This document shows positions 1 to 8,948 of a DNA stretch of 64,000 nt, piece after piece. The stretch is from the NCBI GenBank assembly GCA_036521875.1, contig DATDGX010000141.1:1-64000 (forward strand), read 5' to 3'. The stretch comes from DATDGX01 sp036521875 (GTDB taxonomy: Bacteria > Desulfobacterota > Binatia > Binatales > Binataceae). Both the position numbers and the translations under genes were made by a program. Within the stretch, counting starts at the first letter, position 1. Each line of letters opens with the position of its first letter. Under the pieces are notes generated by a model. That model was not told the DNA's origin, did not search any database, and saw nothing but the letters and a program-made list of their open reading frames with translations.

Positions 1-744
1 CAGTGACTCGACGACCAGCTCACCGCGTCCGCGCGAGCCGCCGCCGCCAAGACCCAACGTGGGCATCGGCAGCTTGAATCCGGATTCCAGCGTGGCGCGA
101 TTGTCCGCGATGTCCTGCTGCATCGCACGGTAGAAATTGAATCCCGCGCGCATCGCGCCCGGCTGTGCGTAGGTACGGACATACTCAGTGATATCCGCGT
201 CGCTGAACGTCCCGGCCTGATCGATTCCGTTCATGAAGAAGAACTCGAGATAAGTGCGCTCGCGCCCGACGGTCAGCGCCTCCGGCAGATCGGGCACCCG
301 ATGGAACAAGTGATGCCATCGTGGCGCGGCGCCCGGATGCGAGGCCGAGCCGGCGTCGCCCGGGACGGGAACGTCGAGCATCGCCAGATGCGACACCGCG
401 CCGGCGTGATCCGCGGCGAGCCGAAACGCCACCGGCGCGCCCCAATCGTGTCCGACCACGGCGAAGCGTTGATGCCCAAGGTGTTCGTGCATCAGCAGCC
501 AGACGTCGTTGGCGATGGTCTTCTTGTCATACCCACTGCTCGGGCGCGAGGAGTCGCCGAGGCCGCGCAGATCGGGAGCGACCAGCAGGTAGCGGTCCGC
601 GAGCATCGGCATCACGCGGCGCCATTCGTACCACGTCTGCGGCCATCCATGCAGCAGCGCAACCGGCGCCCCCTGTCCCATCGTAACGTAGTGGATACGA
701 ACGCCCTTGAGGTTCGCATATTGATGCTTGAATTCACTCGCCAT
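1..744 (-). CDS. Alpha/beta hydrolase, epoxide-hydrolase-like (3' end outside window)
   Basis: The reading frame is open from an ATG at 744 to the window edge, giving 248 codons without the C-terminus. AGGAGG lies about 8 bases before the ATG. The protein reads MASEFKHQYANLKGVRIHY, then an HGWPQTWYEW oxyanion-hole motif, then a VVGHDWGAPVAF nucleophile elbow. Asp at the nucleophile position is typical of epoxide hydrolases and haloalkane dehalogenases in the alpha/beta-hydrolase fold, and HGWP favours an epoxide hydrolase. The cap domain is present. The catalytic His and acid expected near the C-terminus lie beyond the window, so substrate class is inferred. The gene is divergent from the secreted protein at 885. 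Confidence 0.85.
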   Translation of the reverse strand, partial: MASEFKHQYANLKGVRIHYVTMGQGAPVALLHGWPQTWYEWRRVMPMLADRYLLVAPDLRGLGDSSRPSSGYDKKTIANDVWLLMHEHLGHQRFAVVGHDWGAPVAFRLAADHAGAVSHLAMLDVPVPGDAGSASHPGAAPRWHHLFHRVPDLPEALTVGRERTYLEFFFMNGIDQAGTFSDADITEYVRTYAQPGAMRAGFNFYRAMQQDIADNRATLESGFKLPMPTLGLGGGGSRGRGELVVESL

Positions 745-884
745 GCCGCCGTCCTCCTGACTATTGATGTGTACTACTCACCTTCCATTACTCGCAAAAA
801 TTTTCCAGAAAATATCTTTCCACTGCTGCCCCGAATGCGATATGGTGCGCTCGCAGCAGCTAGCCACTGCGTCGGGAGGAGCAC

Positions 885-1529
885 ATGGGGGTTCGAAACT
901 TAACGTTCGCAGCGTTCGGTCCTGTGATTGCGGCACTCACTATCGTCCTGTCTGCGATGCCGGCGCGTGCCGGTAATGCCGACGCGCATCCGCTCGCGAG
1001 CGCTGCGGTGAAAACGAGCAAGAAAACGGCATCGGGCGGCGATCCGCCATTCAAGCAGTTTCATGCGCGCGGCGTCGGCTCCTCTACCTTCTTCGGTCTC
1101 GAGGACTGCGCGACCGCGGTTGGCGATCTGGACCTGGACTGCCCCGACGGCGACACCTGCCTCTGCTGGACGATAACCGTACCGCTCAAGTCGGCGGTGC
1201 TGGGAAAGTCCACGCTCACGATGGACCTGAATTTCGATCGCGACCAGTCGGTTACCAACGGCACCTCCGGCGGTCTCTGTCTTCCGGGCTCGGGGATCGG
1301 GGTGATGACGTTTCCGGGCGGCGCCACCATCAATGTCGGATTCGCCGGTATCGAGTGTGACTCCACCGTGGGCTCCGACGACTCGTTCAATGGCAACGGT
1401 GCGTTTCAGTTTGCCGGAGGAACTGGCAAGTTTACCAACGCGATTGGACAGACCAACACTTCCATCGCGGCGAGCTTTTCGTCTACCGGTCCAGCGGCGG
1501 TGGCGGTCGACGGATCGTTCAGCAAGTAG
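885..1529 (+). CDS. Secreted protein of unknown function
   Basis: This 214-residue protein has a clear signal peptide: MGVRN, a hydrophobic core to about residue 25, then AMPARA before a likely signal-peptidase cut. GGAGG sits 6 bases before the ATG. The mature part is rich in Gly, Ser, Thr and Asp. It has four Cys close together around DCPDGDTCLCW and two more further on. The second half (GNGAFQFAGGTGKFTNAIGQ) looks like repeated beta strands, as in exported beta-sandwich proteins. I recognise no named family. It is monocistronic, followed by a strong hairpin terminator at 1605. Confidence 0.75.
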   Translation: MGVRNLTFAAFGPVIAALTIVLSAMPARAGNADAHPLASAAVKTSKKTASGGDPPFKQFHARGVGSSTFFGLEDCATAVGDLDLDCPDGDTCLCWTITVPLKSAVLGKSTLTMDLNFDRDQSVTNGTSGGLCLPGSGIGVMTFPGGATINVGFAGIECDSTVGSDDSFNGNGAFQFAGGTGKFTNAIGQTNTSIAASFSSTGPAAVAVDGSFSK

Positions 1530-1604
1530 GCTGCCAGCGACGCCCGGCGGACAGCGCCGCGCCGCCGCAACTCGGTTAGCCGATTAGGTTCGTAAGAGTT
1601 CGAG

Positions 1605-1643
1605 CGGGGGAGCAGGTTGATAACCTGCGCCCCGTTCTTTTTT
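1605..1643 (+). terminator. Rho-independent terminator
   Basis: A GCAGGTT/AACCTGC stem (1612-1618 with 1622-1628, 3-base loop) is extended by GGGG/CCCC pairs across one mismatch and followed by a T-rich run ending at 1643. It lies about 75 bases after the secreted-protein stop. Confidence 0.8.
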
Positions 1644-1652
1644 ATAAAGGAT

Positions 1653-1683
1653 CCAGATACTGAAACCTCACCGAGGTTTCAGG
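1653..1683 (+). repeat. Dispersed hairpin repeat, GAAACCT/AGGTTTC type, copy 1
   Basis: The core ATACTGAAACCTCACCGAGG begins at 1657. The arms GAAACCT and AGGTTTC can pair. A second full copy lies inverted at 51308-51334 and a partial copy at 2397-2413. It directly precedes a palindrome of the other family at 1721. Confidence 0.65.
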
Positions 1684-1720
1684 CTTCCCGTTCGGCTAAG
1701 ATGCGCGCTTCGCGCTCTCA

Positions 1721-1738
1721 GCAGGGGTCAGCCCCTGC
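1721..1738. repeat. 18-bp palindrome GCAGGGG-N4-CCCCTGC, copy 1
   Basis: It reads GCAGGGGTCAGCCCCTGC and lies just upstream of the gluconokinase start. Exact or near-exact copies occur at 2262, 2509, 2544 and 61718, with degenerate ones at 61440 and 61494. All lie outside recognised genes. Confidence 0.75.
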
Positions 1739-1775
1739 CTGGCGCGACGAGTGCTCCCGCGATAGTTCATCTCTC

Positions 1776-2261
1776 ATGGTCGTTATCGTGATGGGCGTGA
1801 CGGGCGCCGGAAAGACCACTGTCGGAACGATGCTCGCGCGGATGCTCGGATGGGAGTTTCACGACGCCGACCAGCTTCATCCGCGCGCGAATGTCGAGAA
1901 AATGTCGCGCGGGATCGCATTGACCGACCAGGACCGGGCGCCATGGCTGGCCGCCGTGCGCGCGCTGATCGAGGAATGCCTCGCCGGCGGCAGAGACGCG
2001 GTGGTCGCATGCTCGGCGCTGAAGGAGTCGTATCGCGAGCTAATCGTAGCCGATCCGGCGCGAGTCAAAATCGTTTATCTGAAGATCGACCCTGCGACCG
2101 TCGCAAAACGGCTCCAGGAGCGGACCGGCCACTTCATGAACCCGGCACTGATGCAAAGCCAGTTCGACACCCTCGAAGAACCACGCGACGCGATAATAGT
2201 AGACGCAACCGAGCCGCCTCCAAAAGTCGTCGCATCAATCCGCGCCGCGCTCAGCCGCTGA
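1776..2261 (+). CDS. gntK: Gluconokinase (GntK family)
   Basis: The 161-residue protein matches the usual length of the shikimate-kinase-like gluconokinases. It begins MVVIVMGVTGAGKTTVG, placing a Walker A P-loop at residues 7-15. It continues with FHDADQLHPRANVEKM and GIALTDQDRAPWL, both diagnostic for GntK, and carries a TGHFMNPALMQSQFDTLE lid/specificity segment. It should phosphorylate D-gluconate to 6-phosphogluconate with ATP, feeding the pentose phosphate or Entner-Doudoroff route. The reading frame is open further upstream, but that part covers the palindromic repeats. The ATG at 1776 matches family N-termini. A palindrome follows the stop immediately. Confidence 0.93.
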   Translation: MVVIVMGVTGAGKTTVGTMLARMLGWEFHDADQLHPRANVEKMSRGIALTDQDRAPWLAAVRALIEECLAGGRDAVVACSALKESYRELIVADPARVKIVYLKIDPATVAKRLQERTGHFMNPALMQSQFDTLEEPRDAIIVDATEPPPKVVASIRAALSR

Positions 2262-2279
2262 GCAGGGGCCAGCCCCTGC
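2262..2279. repeat. 18-bp palindrome GCAGGGG-N4-CCCCTGC, copy 2
   Basis: GCAGGGGCCAGCCCCTGC begins right at the gntK stop codon. It may act as a transcript-end hairpin, though it lacks a T run. Confidence 0.75.
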
Positions 2280-2396
2280 ACCCAGGGGTCACGCAGGAAG
2301 CCGGCTCCGTTGTCGCCGAAAGCAAAGTGCAGACGTCTGAACCCCGCAGGAGCAGAGGCTGCACGAGCCCATTCGACAGGCTCAGACATTATCCGG

Positions 2397-2413
2397 ATCC
2401 GGACACTGAAACC
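2397..2413 (+). repeat. Partial GATACTGAAACC-type repeat
   Basis: CCGGACACTGAAACC matches the left half of the hairpin repeat at 1653. The right arm is missing. Confidence 0.45.
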
Positions 2414-2508
2414 CGCGCTTCGCGCTGCTAGAACAGCACGCGGAGTGTAGATGTACACACGTTTCTCCGCCGGCGACAATGGAGCCGGCTTCTTTCGTAG
2501 TGGTGGGT

Positions 2509-2561
2509 GCAGGGGTCAGCCCCTGCCTTGCGTGCTGGTGGGTGCAGGGGTCGGCCCCTGC
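2509..2561. repeat. Tandem pair of 18-bp palindromes, copies 3 and 4
   Basis: GCAGGGGTCAGCCCCTGC at 2509-2526 and GCAGGGGTCGGCCCCTGC at 2544-2561 stand in direct tandem. The second ends one base before the stop codon of the convergent MFS gene. Confidence 0.75.
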
Positions 2562-2562
2562 C

Positions 2563-3927
2563 CTACTCGCTGCCGTCGGAGTCTTCGATTGCGCCTAATG
2601 GCGAAAGCTCTTCGAGTGTGCGGCCGCGGGTTTCCGGCGCCCATAGCAGGATCAGAATTGCGCCGACGATGGGCCCCGCCGCGAACAGCCGCGTCGCATT
2701 GCCGAGCCCGCCCATCGGAATCGAGAGCGAGCCCACCAGCAGCGGTGAGGCCATCCACGCGATCTGTCCGAGTACCTGCACCGTCATGCTGTATCCGGTC
2801 GCGCGAAACGCGGTCGGGAACAGCTCCGAGGAGAATGCCGAGGTCGCGGTGCGCGCCGCTTGGTAGGCGAACATCGTGGCCACCTCCGCCAGCATCACCA
2901 CCATCTTGCCCTCGCTCTGGAACAGCACGAACATCGACGCCGCCGCGCCGAGATAAAAAATCGTCGCCGTGGTGCGGCGCCCAATCTTGTCCATCAGGTA
3001 GCCGCAAAGCAGGGTGCCAATCGTCCCCATGAAATAGGCGAGGACGACGGTGCCGCCGACGCGGCGCGAGGTCCAATGAAGGTCGCGTTTCGCGTAGAGG
3101 CTGAAGTAGGTGACGGTCGGGCCGCCGACGAAGCCGATCGAGTTCCACAGCGCCGCGACCATCAGGCACCGCATCCGATAAGGCCCGGTGAACGGCTCCA
3201 GCGACCTCTTGATGGTATGCCAGGTGCCGGTCATCATGCGGCCGGTTGTCTCATGCTGCAACCGATGAGCCGTGAAGCGTCCGGTCTCGCGCAATCCGCG
3301 GCGCAGGAAGGCGACCAGCAGCAGTGGCGCGATTCCCAGCAGGTACATCCCGCGCCAGCCGTAGCTTGATTCCGCCATGTAGCCATAGAGCATTCCCGCG
3401 GACGCCACGCCGATGAAAGCGACCATGTGCATCAGAGAGATCGCGCGGCCGCGCAGGCGGTCGGGAAACTCCTCGCTGACCATCGTGATCGCGAGCGCGA
3501 ACTCGGCGGCGAGAAAAATCTGTGAGCATCCCTGGAAGAAGGTGAAGCTGACGACTCCCGAGGAGAGCGCGGTGAACAGCGTGAAGGTCGTGTAAAAGAG
3601 GATGGTCAGCGAGACGACCGGTTTGCGGCCGTACTGATCGGCCATCGTGACCACGAAGAAGGAGAGCATCCCGCCGAAGCGAACCAGAGTCGCGACGGCG
3701 CCAATCGCGCGGTCGCCGAGGTGAAAGCTCGACGCGATGTCGGGAGTGCAGAGATGAAAGATGGTGATGTCGTAGCCCTCGAAGACAGTCGCCGACATCA
3801 GCAGGGCGAGCAGCATCCATAGATAGCGGCGCGGGGGAGGAAGGAAAAGCTGCTGTCGGGGTTGCCGCTGCCGGGGTTGCGGTTGAGTGGGCGGTGCGGC
3901 GGGACGAGAAGCCATAGCGTCCATCAT
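2563..3927 (-). CDS. MFS transporter, metabolite:H+ symporter type
   Basis: This 454-residue major facilitator protein has twelve predicted membrane segments after a Pro/Gln-rich cytoplasmic N-terminus. The loop 2-3 motif is MADQYGRKPVV, its counterpart in the second half is MDKIGRRTT, and APETRGRTLEEL closes the protein. The last resembles the PETxGxxLEE signature of sugar-porter and related families. VFEGYDITIFHL near TM1 resembles the Asp-bearing TM1 motif of aromatic-acid symporters. Substrate is unknown. Nothing adjacent fixes it, although an amidohydrolase lies upstream on the same strand. Two alternative ATGs follow within five codons. Confidence 0.85.
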   Translation of the reverse strand: MMDAMASRPAAPPTQPQPRQRQPRQQLFLPPPRRYLWMLLALLMSATVFEGYDITIFHLCTPDIASSFHLGDRAIGAVATLVRFGGMLSFFVVTMADQYGRKPVVSLTILFYTTFTLFTALSSGVVSFTFFQGCSQIFLAAEFALAITMVSEEFPDRLRGRAISLMHMVAFIGVASAGMLYGYMAESSYGWRGMYLLGIAPLLLVAFLRRGLRETGRFTAHRLQHETTGRMMTGTWHTIKRSLEPFTGPYRMRCLMVAALWNSIGFVGGPTVTYFSLYAKRDLHWTSRRVGGTVVLAYFMGTIGTLLCGYLMDKIGRRTTATIFYLGAAASMFVLFQSEGKMVVMLAEVATMFAYQAARTATSAFSSELFPTAFRATGYSMTVQVLGQIAWMASPLLVGSLSIPMGGLGNATRLFAAGPIVGAILILLWAPETRGRTLEELSPLGAIEDSDGSE

Positions 3928-4099
3928 CCGGCAAAGGCGGCGTGAGTAGCCGGCGCTAACGTTTCAGATCGCTTCATACTCGGCAAGCCGGATTGCGGGC
4001 GTGTCGATGAAATCGCGGTTACGCTACGCGGACATTCGCTGACCAATTCTTGACCAAGTCGGCGCCGGCGCTGAGATCGCCTTTGGCATAGTGTCGCGC

Positions 4100-5329
4100 C
4101 TAACTGGCCGAGGCCTGCTGACGGCGGGCAAGCAGCTTGTCGGCGTCGAACTTGAACAGCCGCGCCGCATTGAAGCCCAGGATACTCGCGCGCTGCTCGT
4201 CATTCAGATGCCCCATCTGGCGCTCGATCGCTTCCGCGGAATGCGGCCATGAACCCTCGTGATGCGGATAATCATTCGCCCACATGAAGTTGTTGACCAG
4301 GTTGTACTTCGCGGCCAGGTCGAGGCCGACGCGGTCTTCCTGAAACGAAGCGAAGCCGTGCGCGCGGAAGTATTCGCTGGGCAGCATCTTGAGCCGGGGC
4401 AGCGCCCACATGTGATGCTTCAGATACGCCTCATCCATCGCGTCCAGCGCCCACGCCACCCATCCGATTCCGGACTCGATTGCCGCGAAGCGGATTTTGG
4501 GAAAGCGCTCGAGCACTCCCGAGGCGCACAGGTGAGCGACCGGCTCGATAGTCGGCGCGAGCGAATGTGACACGTAGTTAATAACCGCACCGCCTTCCTT
4601 GCGCGCGGCGCGCGGGTCGCGTCCGGTGGAAACGTGGAACGTGATCGGCAGGCCGGTCTCCTCGATCAGCGCCCACATCGGATCGTAAATCGGAAGATTG
4701 TAATTCGGATGACGGGGATCGTGCGCGCCGAAAATCGGCTTGCAGGGAAGCGTGAGTCCGCGAAAGCCGAGCTTCGCGGTGCGCGTTATTTCACTTATCG
4801 CGCCTTCGAGACTGGCGGTGGCAATCGCCGCCATCGGCGACATGAAGTCGTTGTATGCGGCGAAGGTCTCCCACGCCCAGTCATTGTAAATGCGGCATTG
4901 CGCCTCGGCGAAGGCGGCTTCCTGCGTCGCCCACATCGCGAGCCCCTTGTTGGGGAAGATGATTTCGGCGTCGACGCCGTCGCGCGCAAGATCTCTGGCG
5001 CGTTCCGCGGGATCGGCGCCGGCCTTGGCGCGCAGATGGTCCTCGCCCTCGAGGCGGTTGTCGAGCAGGCGCGAGCGCGACATTCCGTCGTTGATGATCC
5101 ACTTGAAACCGCGCTCGTCGACTTCGATACGCGGCAGGCGGCTGCGGTACTTTTCGTCGAGCCGCTTGTACCACAGGCCTCCCGGCTCGTTGGCGTGGCA
5201 ATCGGCGGAGATCATCAGATAGTGATTGGGATCGTCGGGCCGCGCGGTGCGAGCCCATCCGTGGTGCCCAGGGGTGGCGACTCGCCATCGGTTGGGCTGG
5301 TCTATTGCCTCATTAATCCCGCCTGCCAT
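4100..5329 (-). CDS. Amidohydrolase family 2 metal-dependent hydrolase
   Basis: The 409-residue protein is a TIM-barrel amidohydrolase of the ACMSD-like group. The N-terminal metal-site motif is MISADCHANEPG, where D-x-H replaces the more common H-x-H. Further motifs are LPITFHVSTG mid-barrel and ANDYPHHEGSWP near the C-terminus, with the catalytic metal-binding Asp. A strong ribosome-binding site (AGAGGAG) precedes the ATG. Members hydrolyse or decarboxylate cyclic or aromatic carboxylates and are expanded in aromatic-degrading soil bacteria. The substrate cannot be read from sequence. It is monocistronic and divergent from the lipoprotein at 5593. Confidence 0.85.
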   Translation of the reverse strand: MAGGINEAIDQPNRWRVATPGHHGWARTARPDDPNHYLMISADCHANEPGGLWYKRLDEKYRSRLPRIEVDERGFKWIINDGMSRSRLLDNRLEGEDHLRAKAGADPAERARDLARDGVDAEIIFPNKGLAMWATQEAAFAEAQCRIYNDWAWETFAAYNDFMSPMAAIATASLEGAISEITRTAKLGFRGLTLPCKPIFGAHDPRHPNYNLPIYDPMWALIEETGLPITFHVSTGRDPRAARKEGGAVINYVSHSLAPTIEPVAHLCASGVLERFPKIRFAAIESGIGWVAWALDAMDEAYLKHHMWALPRLKMLPSEYFRAHGFASFQEDRVGLDLAAKYNLVNNFMWANDYPHHEGSWPHSAEAIERQMGHLNDEQRASILGFNAARLFKFDADKLLARRQQASAS

Positions 5330-5592
5330 CGCTTTCTCCTCTATAGTGCTCTAATACGCGCTTATCTTGCTCGACCCGTCAAGCGGAACGTGATCGCGAG
5401 GTTGCCATACGACATCGCCACGTTCCGGCTTTCGCGAGCCTTATCGGTATCTTAGACGCCGCACTGCGCAAACTGTCAACCTGGTCGCACATCGTGGCCG
5501 TCGCGGATCGCGCACTTTCGACGATCCTTGCTTCTGCGACTATGTTCGCGTAGCAGGTGATGTTCGCGTCGCAAGTGCATCGAGAGGAAGTG

Positions 5593-5997
5593 ATGAAACG
5601 GCTGCTGGTTATTCTGGCCGCGATCGCGATCGCGGGCTGCGCCGCGGTCAAGCAGGAGGGCACCGCGATCCAGCAGAGCGACGCGACGATGAATGGCGCG
5701 ACGCGGCCCATGATCGTGACGACGGGTACCGATATCCCGGGCCATCCCAGCTACACCGTGCTCGGGCCGGCAGAGGGTTATTGCGAGAAGACGCCGCGCG
5801 GAGACGATCAGGTCATCGCAGGCGACAGCTTCAAGCAGGCGGCCTACCGCAAGTACGGTGAGCGCGTCGACGCGATCATCGATAGCACCGGGTGGTTCGT
5901 CGAGAACGGCGACACGTCGAGGGTTTACGAGCCGCACACTTCGCAGGGATACTTCGAATGCGGCGGGACGGCGGTCACCTTCCAGACGGCGCCGTAA
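5593..5997 (+). CDS. Small lipoprotein of unknown function
   Basis: The 134-residue product begins MKRLLVILAAIAIAGCAAVK, a lipoprotein signal with a lipobox ending at Cys16, so it should be lipid-anchored. GAGAGGAAG precedes this ATG. An upstream in-frame start at 5557 would bury the signal and is rejected. The mature domain has two Cys (YCEKT, YFECGG) that could form a disulphide. I recognise no family. The next gene starts 60 bases downstream on the same strand. Confidence 0.75.
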   Translation: MKRLLVILAAIAIAGCAAVKQEGTAIQQSDATMNGATRPMIVTTGTDIPGHPSYTVLGPAEGYCEKTPRGDDQVIAGDSFKQAAYRKYGERVDAIIDSTGWFVENGDTSRVYEPHTSQGYFECGGTAVTFQTAP

Positions 5998-6056
5998 TAA
6001 GCACAGCCCACGGCGAGGCTCTCCGCATTTCAGCATTGCCAATTGGACTCGATGCG

Positions 6057-6671
6057 ATGAAAAAACCCGCACGCGGCGAAGTGGTCCAGAACACCAACGT
6101 CCTTTCCGATCGGCGTATCGACCAGGACTGGTGGCCGAATCCGATCCCCGAGAGCGTCGAGTGGGGCGACGGCTTCTACTGCGAAACCGCGCAGATTTTC
6201 CGCTTCTTGCGGAGCCTCAAGCGGCCGGCGGTGAAACTGGGCCGCTTCGTTTCCTGCTACGCGGGATGCCAATTCTCCGTCGGCGAGAAGGGCTTCGCGG
6301 AGGTCGGTGACTACACGTTGCTCAACGGCGCGCTGGTGATGGCCGAGGAGCGCATCACCATCGGCAGTCATTGCCTGATCTCGTGGAACGTGGGAATCGC
6401 CGACAGCGACTTTCATCCGATGGACCCGGCGCTGCGGCGGCTCGACGCGATCGCGATCAATCCTTATTCCAAAAATCGCAAGCGCCCGCCAATCGGAACC
6501 CGGCCCGTCGTAATCGGCGACAACGTATGGATCGGGATGAACTCGATCATCCTCAAAGGCGTGCGAATCGGCGAGAACTCGGTGGTCGGCGCCGGCGCGG
6601 TGGTGAGCCGCGACGTTCCCGCCAACACTGTCGTCGCCGGGAACCCGGCGCGGATCGTCAAGCGGCTCTGA
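6057..6671 (+). CDS. Left-handed beta-helix acyltransferase (hexapeptide family)
   Basis: The 204-residue protein has hexapeptide-repeat spacing (VGDYTLLNGALVM, ITIGSHCLISWNVGI, VVIGDNVWIGMNSII, VRIGENSVVGAGAVV). It ends DVPANTVVAGNPARIVKRL, the standard C-terminal cap of xenobiotic, maltose or serine O-acetyltransferases. FHPMDP carries the catalytic-type His. Such enzymes are trimers that move acetyl groups from acetyl-CoA to a hydroxyl or amine. The frame stays open upstream to 5892, overlapping the lipoprotein, so the ATG at 6057 is preferred. The acceptor is unknown. Confidence 0.88.
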   Translation: MKKPARGEVVQNTNVLSDRRIDQDWWPNPIPESVEWGDGFYCETAQIFRFLRSLKRPAVKLGRFVSCYAGCQFSVGEKGFAEVGDYTLLNGALVMAEERITIGSHCLISWNVGIADSDFHPMDPALRRLDAIAINPYSKNRKRPPIGTRPVVIGDNVWIGMNSIILKGVRIGENSVVGAGAVVSRDVPANTVVAGNPARIVKRL

Positions 6672-6710
6672 CCGCCGCGAGCATCGCGGCGATTGCCAAA
6701 GTCAGCGAAT

Positions 6711-8696
6711 TTATTGTTCGCCGCCGGGACGGGCAAGACCCTCGCGGGTCCCTGCCACCGCGTTTGCGCTGAGACTGACCGTCGCAGGACTCCCGATCGA
6801 AGAGCTAATCGTCATCGTCTTGTTCAAGGCACCCGGAACGGTCGGTGTGACCAGGACCTGGATCGTGCAACTGGCGCCGGAGGCCAGGGTCTTTCCGCAC
6901 GTCGTGCCTTTCGAGAAGGGTGCGGGTGTCACGATCGTAATGCCAGACGCCGTTGTGCCTGTCGTGTTCCGCAGCGTAACCTTCTGCGACTTGCTCCTGA
7001 CGTGCACGGCGACATTGCCGAACGACAGCGAGCCGGGCGTGACACTCAGCATCAAAGGCAACAGACCATAAACCGCGAGCTGGGTTTGCGTCGGGACATA
7101 GACCTTGCCATTGGCAACTGTCGGCGGAACGAACTTTACTCCGAGTCCGGGAAGGTCGCGCGCACCCTCCTGGTTGCTGTCGTATAATTCATTTCCGATG
7201 TTCGCTGCATTGAGCGCGACCAACTGCGCATCGCCGCTGGTCCCGCCGAGGCGGCTGATGAACCACAGAATTCCGGCACTGGAGCCATTGGCGGAAATCG
7301 ACGCCGTGGCTCCGGGAAAACTGGGAACAAAATTCGTATTCTCGATCGGCACCGATGAGAGGTTCGTGGTGGGGTTTCCGTTGACGCTCACCGTGACGAG
7401 GCTGAAGGCCTTCGGACTATCATCGAACGGGATAAAGTACACTTGGCCGTTCCAGTAGGTGGGCGTCGAATACATGTTGCCGAGCTGGCCGGTGATTTCC
7501 TGGACGATTTGGTCCGGCGGAGTACTGACGAACTGGCCCAAATTGTCGCGATCGATCAGAAAGATGATACCCGCCTTGTCGCTGGTCACCATCAGATGCG
7601 GTATCGAGGTGGTCTGATCGGGCAGCAGCACAATGCCGGCTGAACCGAGATCCTGATCATTGTTCGAAAGGACTTGCTCGTCGAAGGGCGAGAAATAATC
7701 GAGGGGCGTCAGCGTTCCACTGCCGAACTTCACGACGGCCTGGGCGTAATCCGGACCGGCACTGTCCGCGTCGAACGTACCATTGCCCGTCGAGTTATAG
7801 AGGGTGCCGCTTGAATCTGCCGCAGGGCCGCCTCCCGCTTGCCAGATTCCTCCCCGCGTACCGTTGGGAGTGTCGGCCCAAGCGGCGGTCCGCGTCAGCG
7901 TCCCCGACTGCACGGCGTAGCTCAGCATCCATCCGTGATAGGGGTCTATATCGCAATAAGAGGAAAACCCGATGTAGACGATGCCATTGACCAGCGCCAA
8001 CGCCTGTCTTTGGTTCGCGTGCGCAGGATCGAAAGGTACCATCGCGCCGCCCACTGGGTTGACGACGCTGGCAGAGATCACGATCGGCCCGTTGAACTTC
8101 TCTGCGCCGCTGGTCGTATCGAGCGCGTGAATTCGAAACACCGGCGCGCCGTTCTCCTTCGTTTTCGCTACGACGTAAAGCGTGCCGGTCGCGGGATCGA
8201 TCACCGGGGTGCTCACTACGCCAATCTGTACCGGGGTGTCGCCGCATCCGAAGACATCACCGGGCACTGCCAGCGTCGTTACCGAGGGCGGATTGATAAA
8301 AGAAACTTTCCACAGCGGTGAGCCCGGCTTGTCTGCGTCGAAGGCATAGACACTATCGTTCTGGGTGGCCGCATATACGACATTGTGGACGCCCTTGTTC
8401 GCGATAGTTACCCCGGGCAGGTAGAGCGGCTGCGCATACAGATAACCGTCGACGGGATCGGTAAACAGTTGGCCGAATCCTTTCCGAGTCACGTTCGCCG
8501 GAGTAAGGATCGTCTCGTTGAGATTCTGTCCGGTGCGCGCGTTGTCGTTGTGATAGGTCAGTACCCCGGCGAAACCCAGCGAGGCCTGCGGCTCGACATC
8601 ACCCGCCATCGCGGCGGGCACGGACAAGAACATCGCCCCTGCTAACCAGACAACCGCAGCCGCCAGCAGCACACGCCAGCGCACGAGATCTTTCAT
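6711..8696 (-). CDS. Secreted PQQ-like beta-propeller protein with C-terminal ASH/Ig-like domain
   Basis: This 661-residue protein has a signal peptide (hydrophobic residues 8-30, AAMAGD cleavage site). Repeated propeller blades follow, for example VYAATQNDSVYAFDADKPG and GTLYVVAKTKENG. Residues about 555-645 form a separate beta domain of the ASPM/SPD-2/Hydin type: LSVTPGSLSFGNVAV, then CGKTLASGASCTIQV. I see no quinoprotein Cys-Cys disulphide or haem motif, so a binding or scaffold role is likelier than alcohol oxidation. It converges with the acyltransferase, leaving 39 bases between the genes. Confidence 0.8.
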   Translation of the reverse strand: MKDLVRWRVLLAAAVVWLAGAMFLSVPAAMAGDVEPQASLGFAGVLTYHNDNARTGQNLNETILTPANVTRKGFGQLFTDPVDGYLYAQPLYLPGVTIANKGVHNVVYAATQNDSVYAFDADKPGSPLWKVSFINPPSVTTLAVPGDVFGCGDTPVQIGVVSTPVIDPATGTLYVVAKTKENGAPVFRIHALDTTSGAEKFNGPIVISASVVNPVGGAMVPFDPAHANQRQALALVNGIVYIGFSSYCDIDPYHGWMLSYAVQSGTLTRTAAWADTPNGTRGGIWQAGGGPAADSSGTLYNSTGNGTFDADSAGPDYAQAVVKFGSGTLTPLDYFSPFDEQVLSNNDQDLGSAGIVLLPDQTTSIPHLMVTSDKAGIIFLIDRDNLGQFVSTPPDQIVQEITGQLGNMYSTPTYWNGQVYFIPFDDSPKAFSLVTVSVNGNPTTNLSSVPIENTNFVPSFPGATASISANGSSAGILWFISRLGGTSGDAQLVALNAANIGNELYDSNQEGARDLPGLGVKFVPPTVANGKVYVPTQTQLAVYGLLPLMLSVTPGSLSFGNVAVHVRSKSQKVTLRNTTGTTASGITIVTPAPFSKGTTCGKTLASGASCTIQVLVTPTVPGALNKTMTISSSIGSPATVSLSANAVAGTREGLARPGGEQ

Positions 8697-8948
8697 TTAG
8701 GGTTCCCCCGTGAAGCTAATTGAAAGTTTACTATACGGGCCAAATCCGGGAAAGGATTCTTATGATCAAACGCAGTTGTGGCCCAATTCAGTGCTCAAAT
8801 CGCCCATTTTCCCGCTCAAATAGCCCACAAACCGAACCAGATAAGCTGGCGGATTTGATGTTTGAGCGCCCCGCTCTTACGATTTAGCCAGGCACTTGTC
8901 GCGCGACGCACAGCCGGGCGCCTTGCGATCAGGAGGTTCACTAATCAA

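Noticed and set aside
6711..8696. PQQ-dependent alcohol dehydrogenase
   Set aside because: The propeller repeats are present, but the vicinal Cys disulphide and haem-binding motifs are absent.
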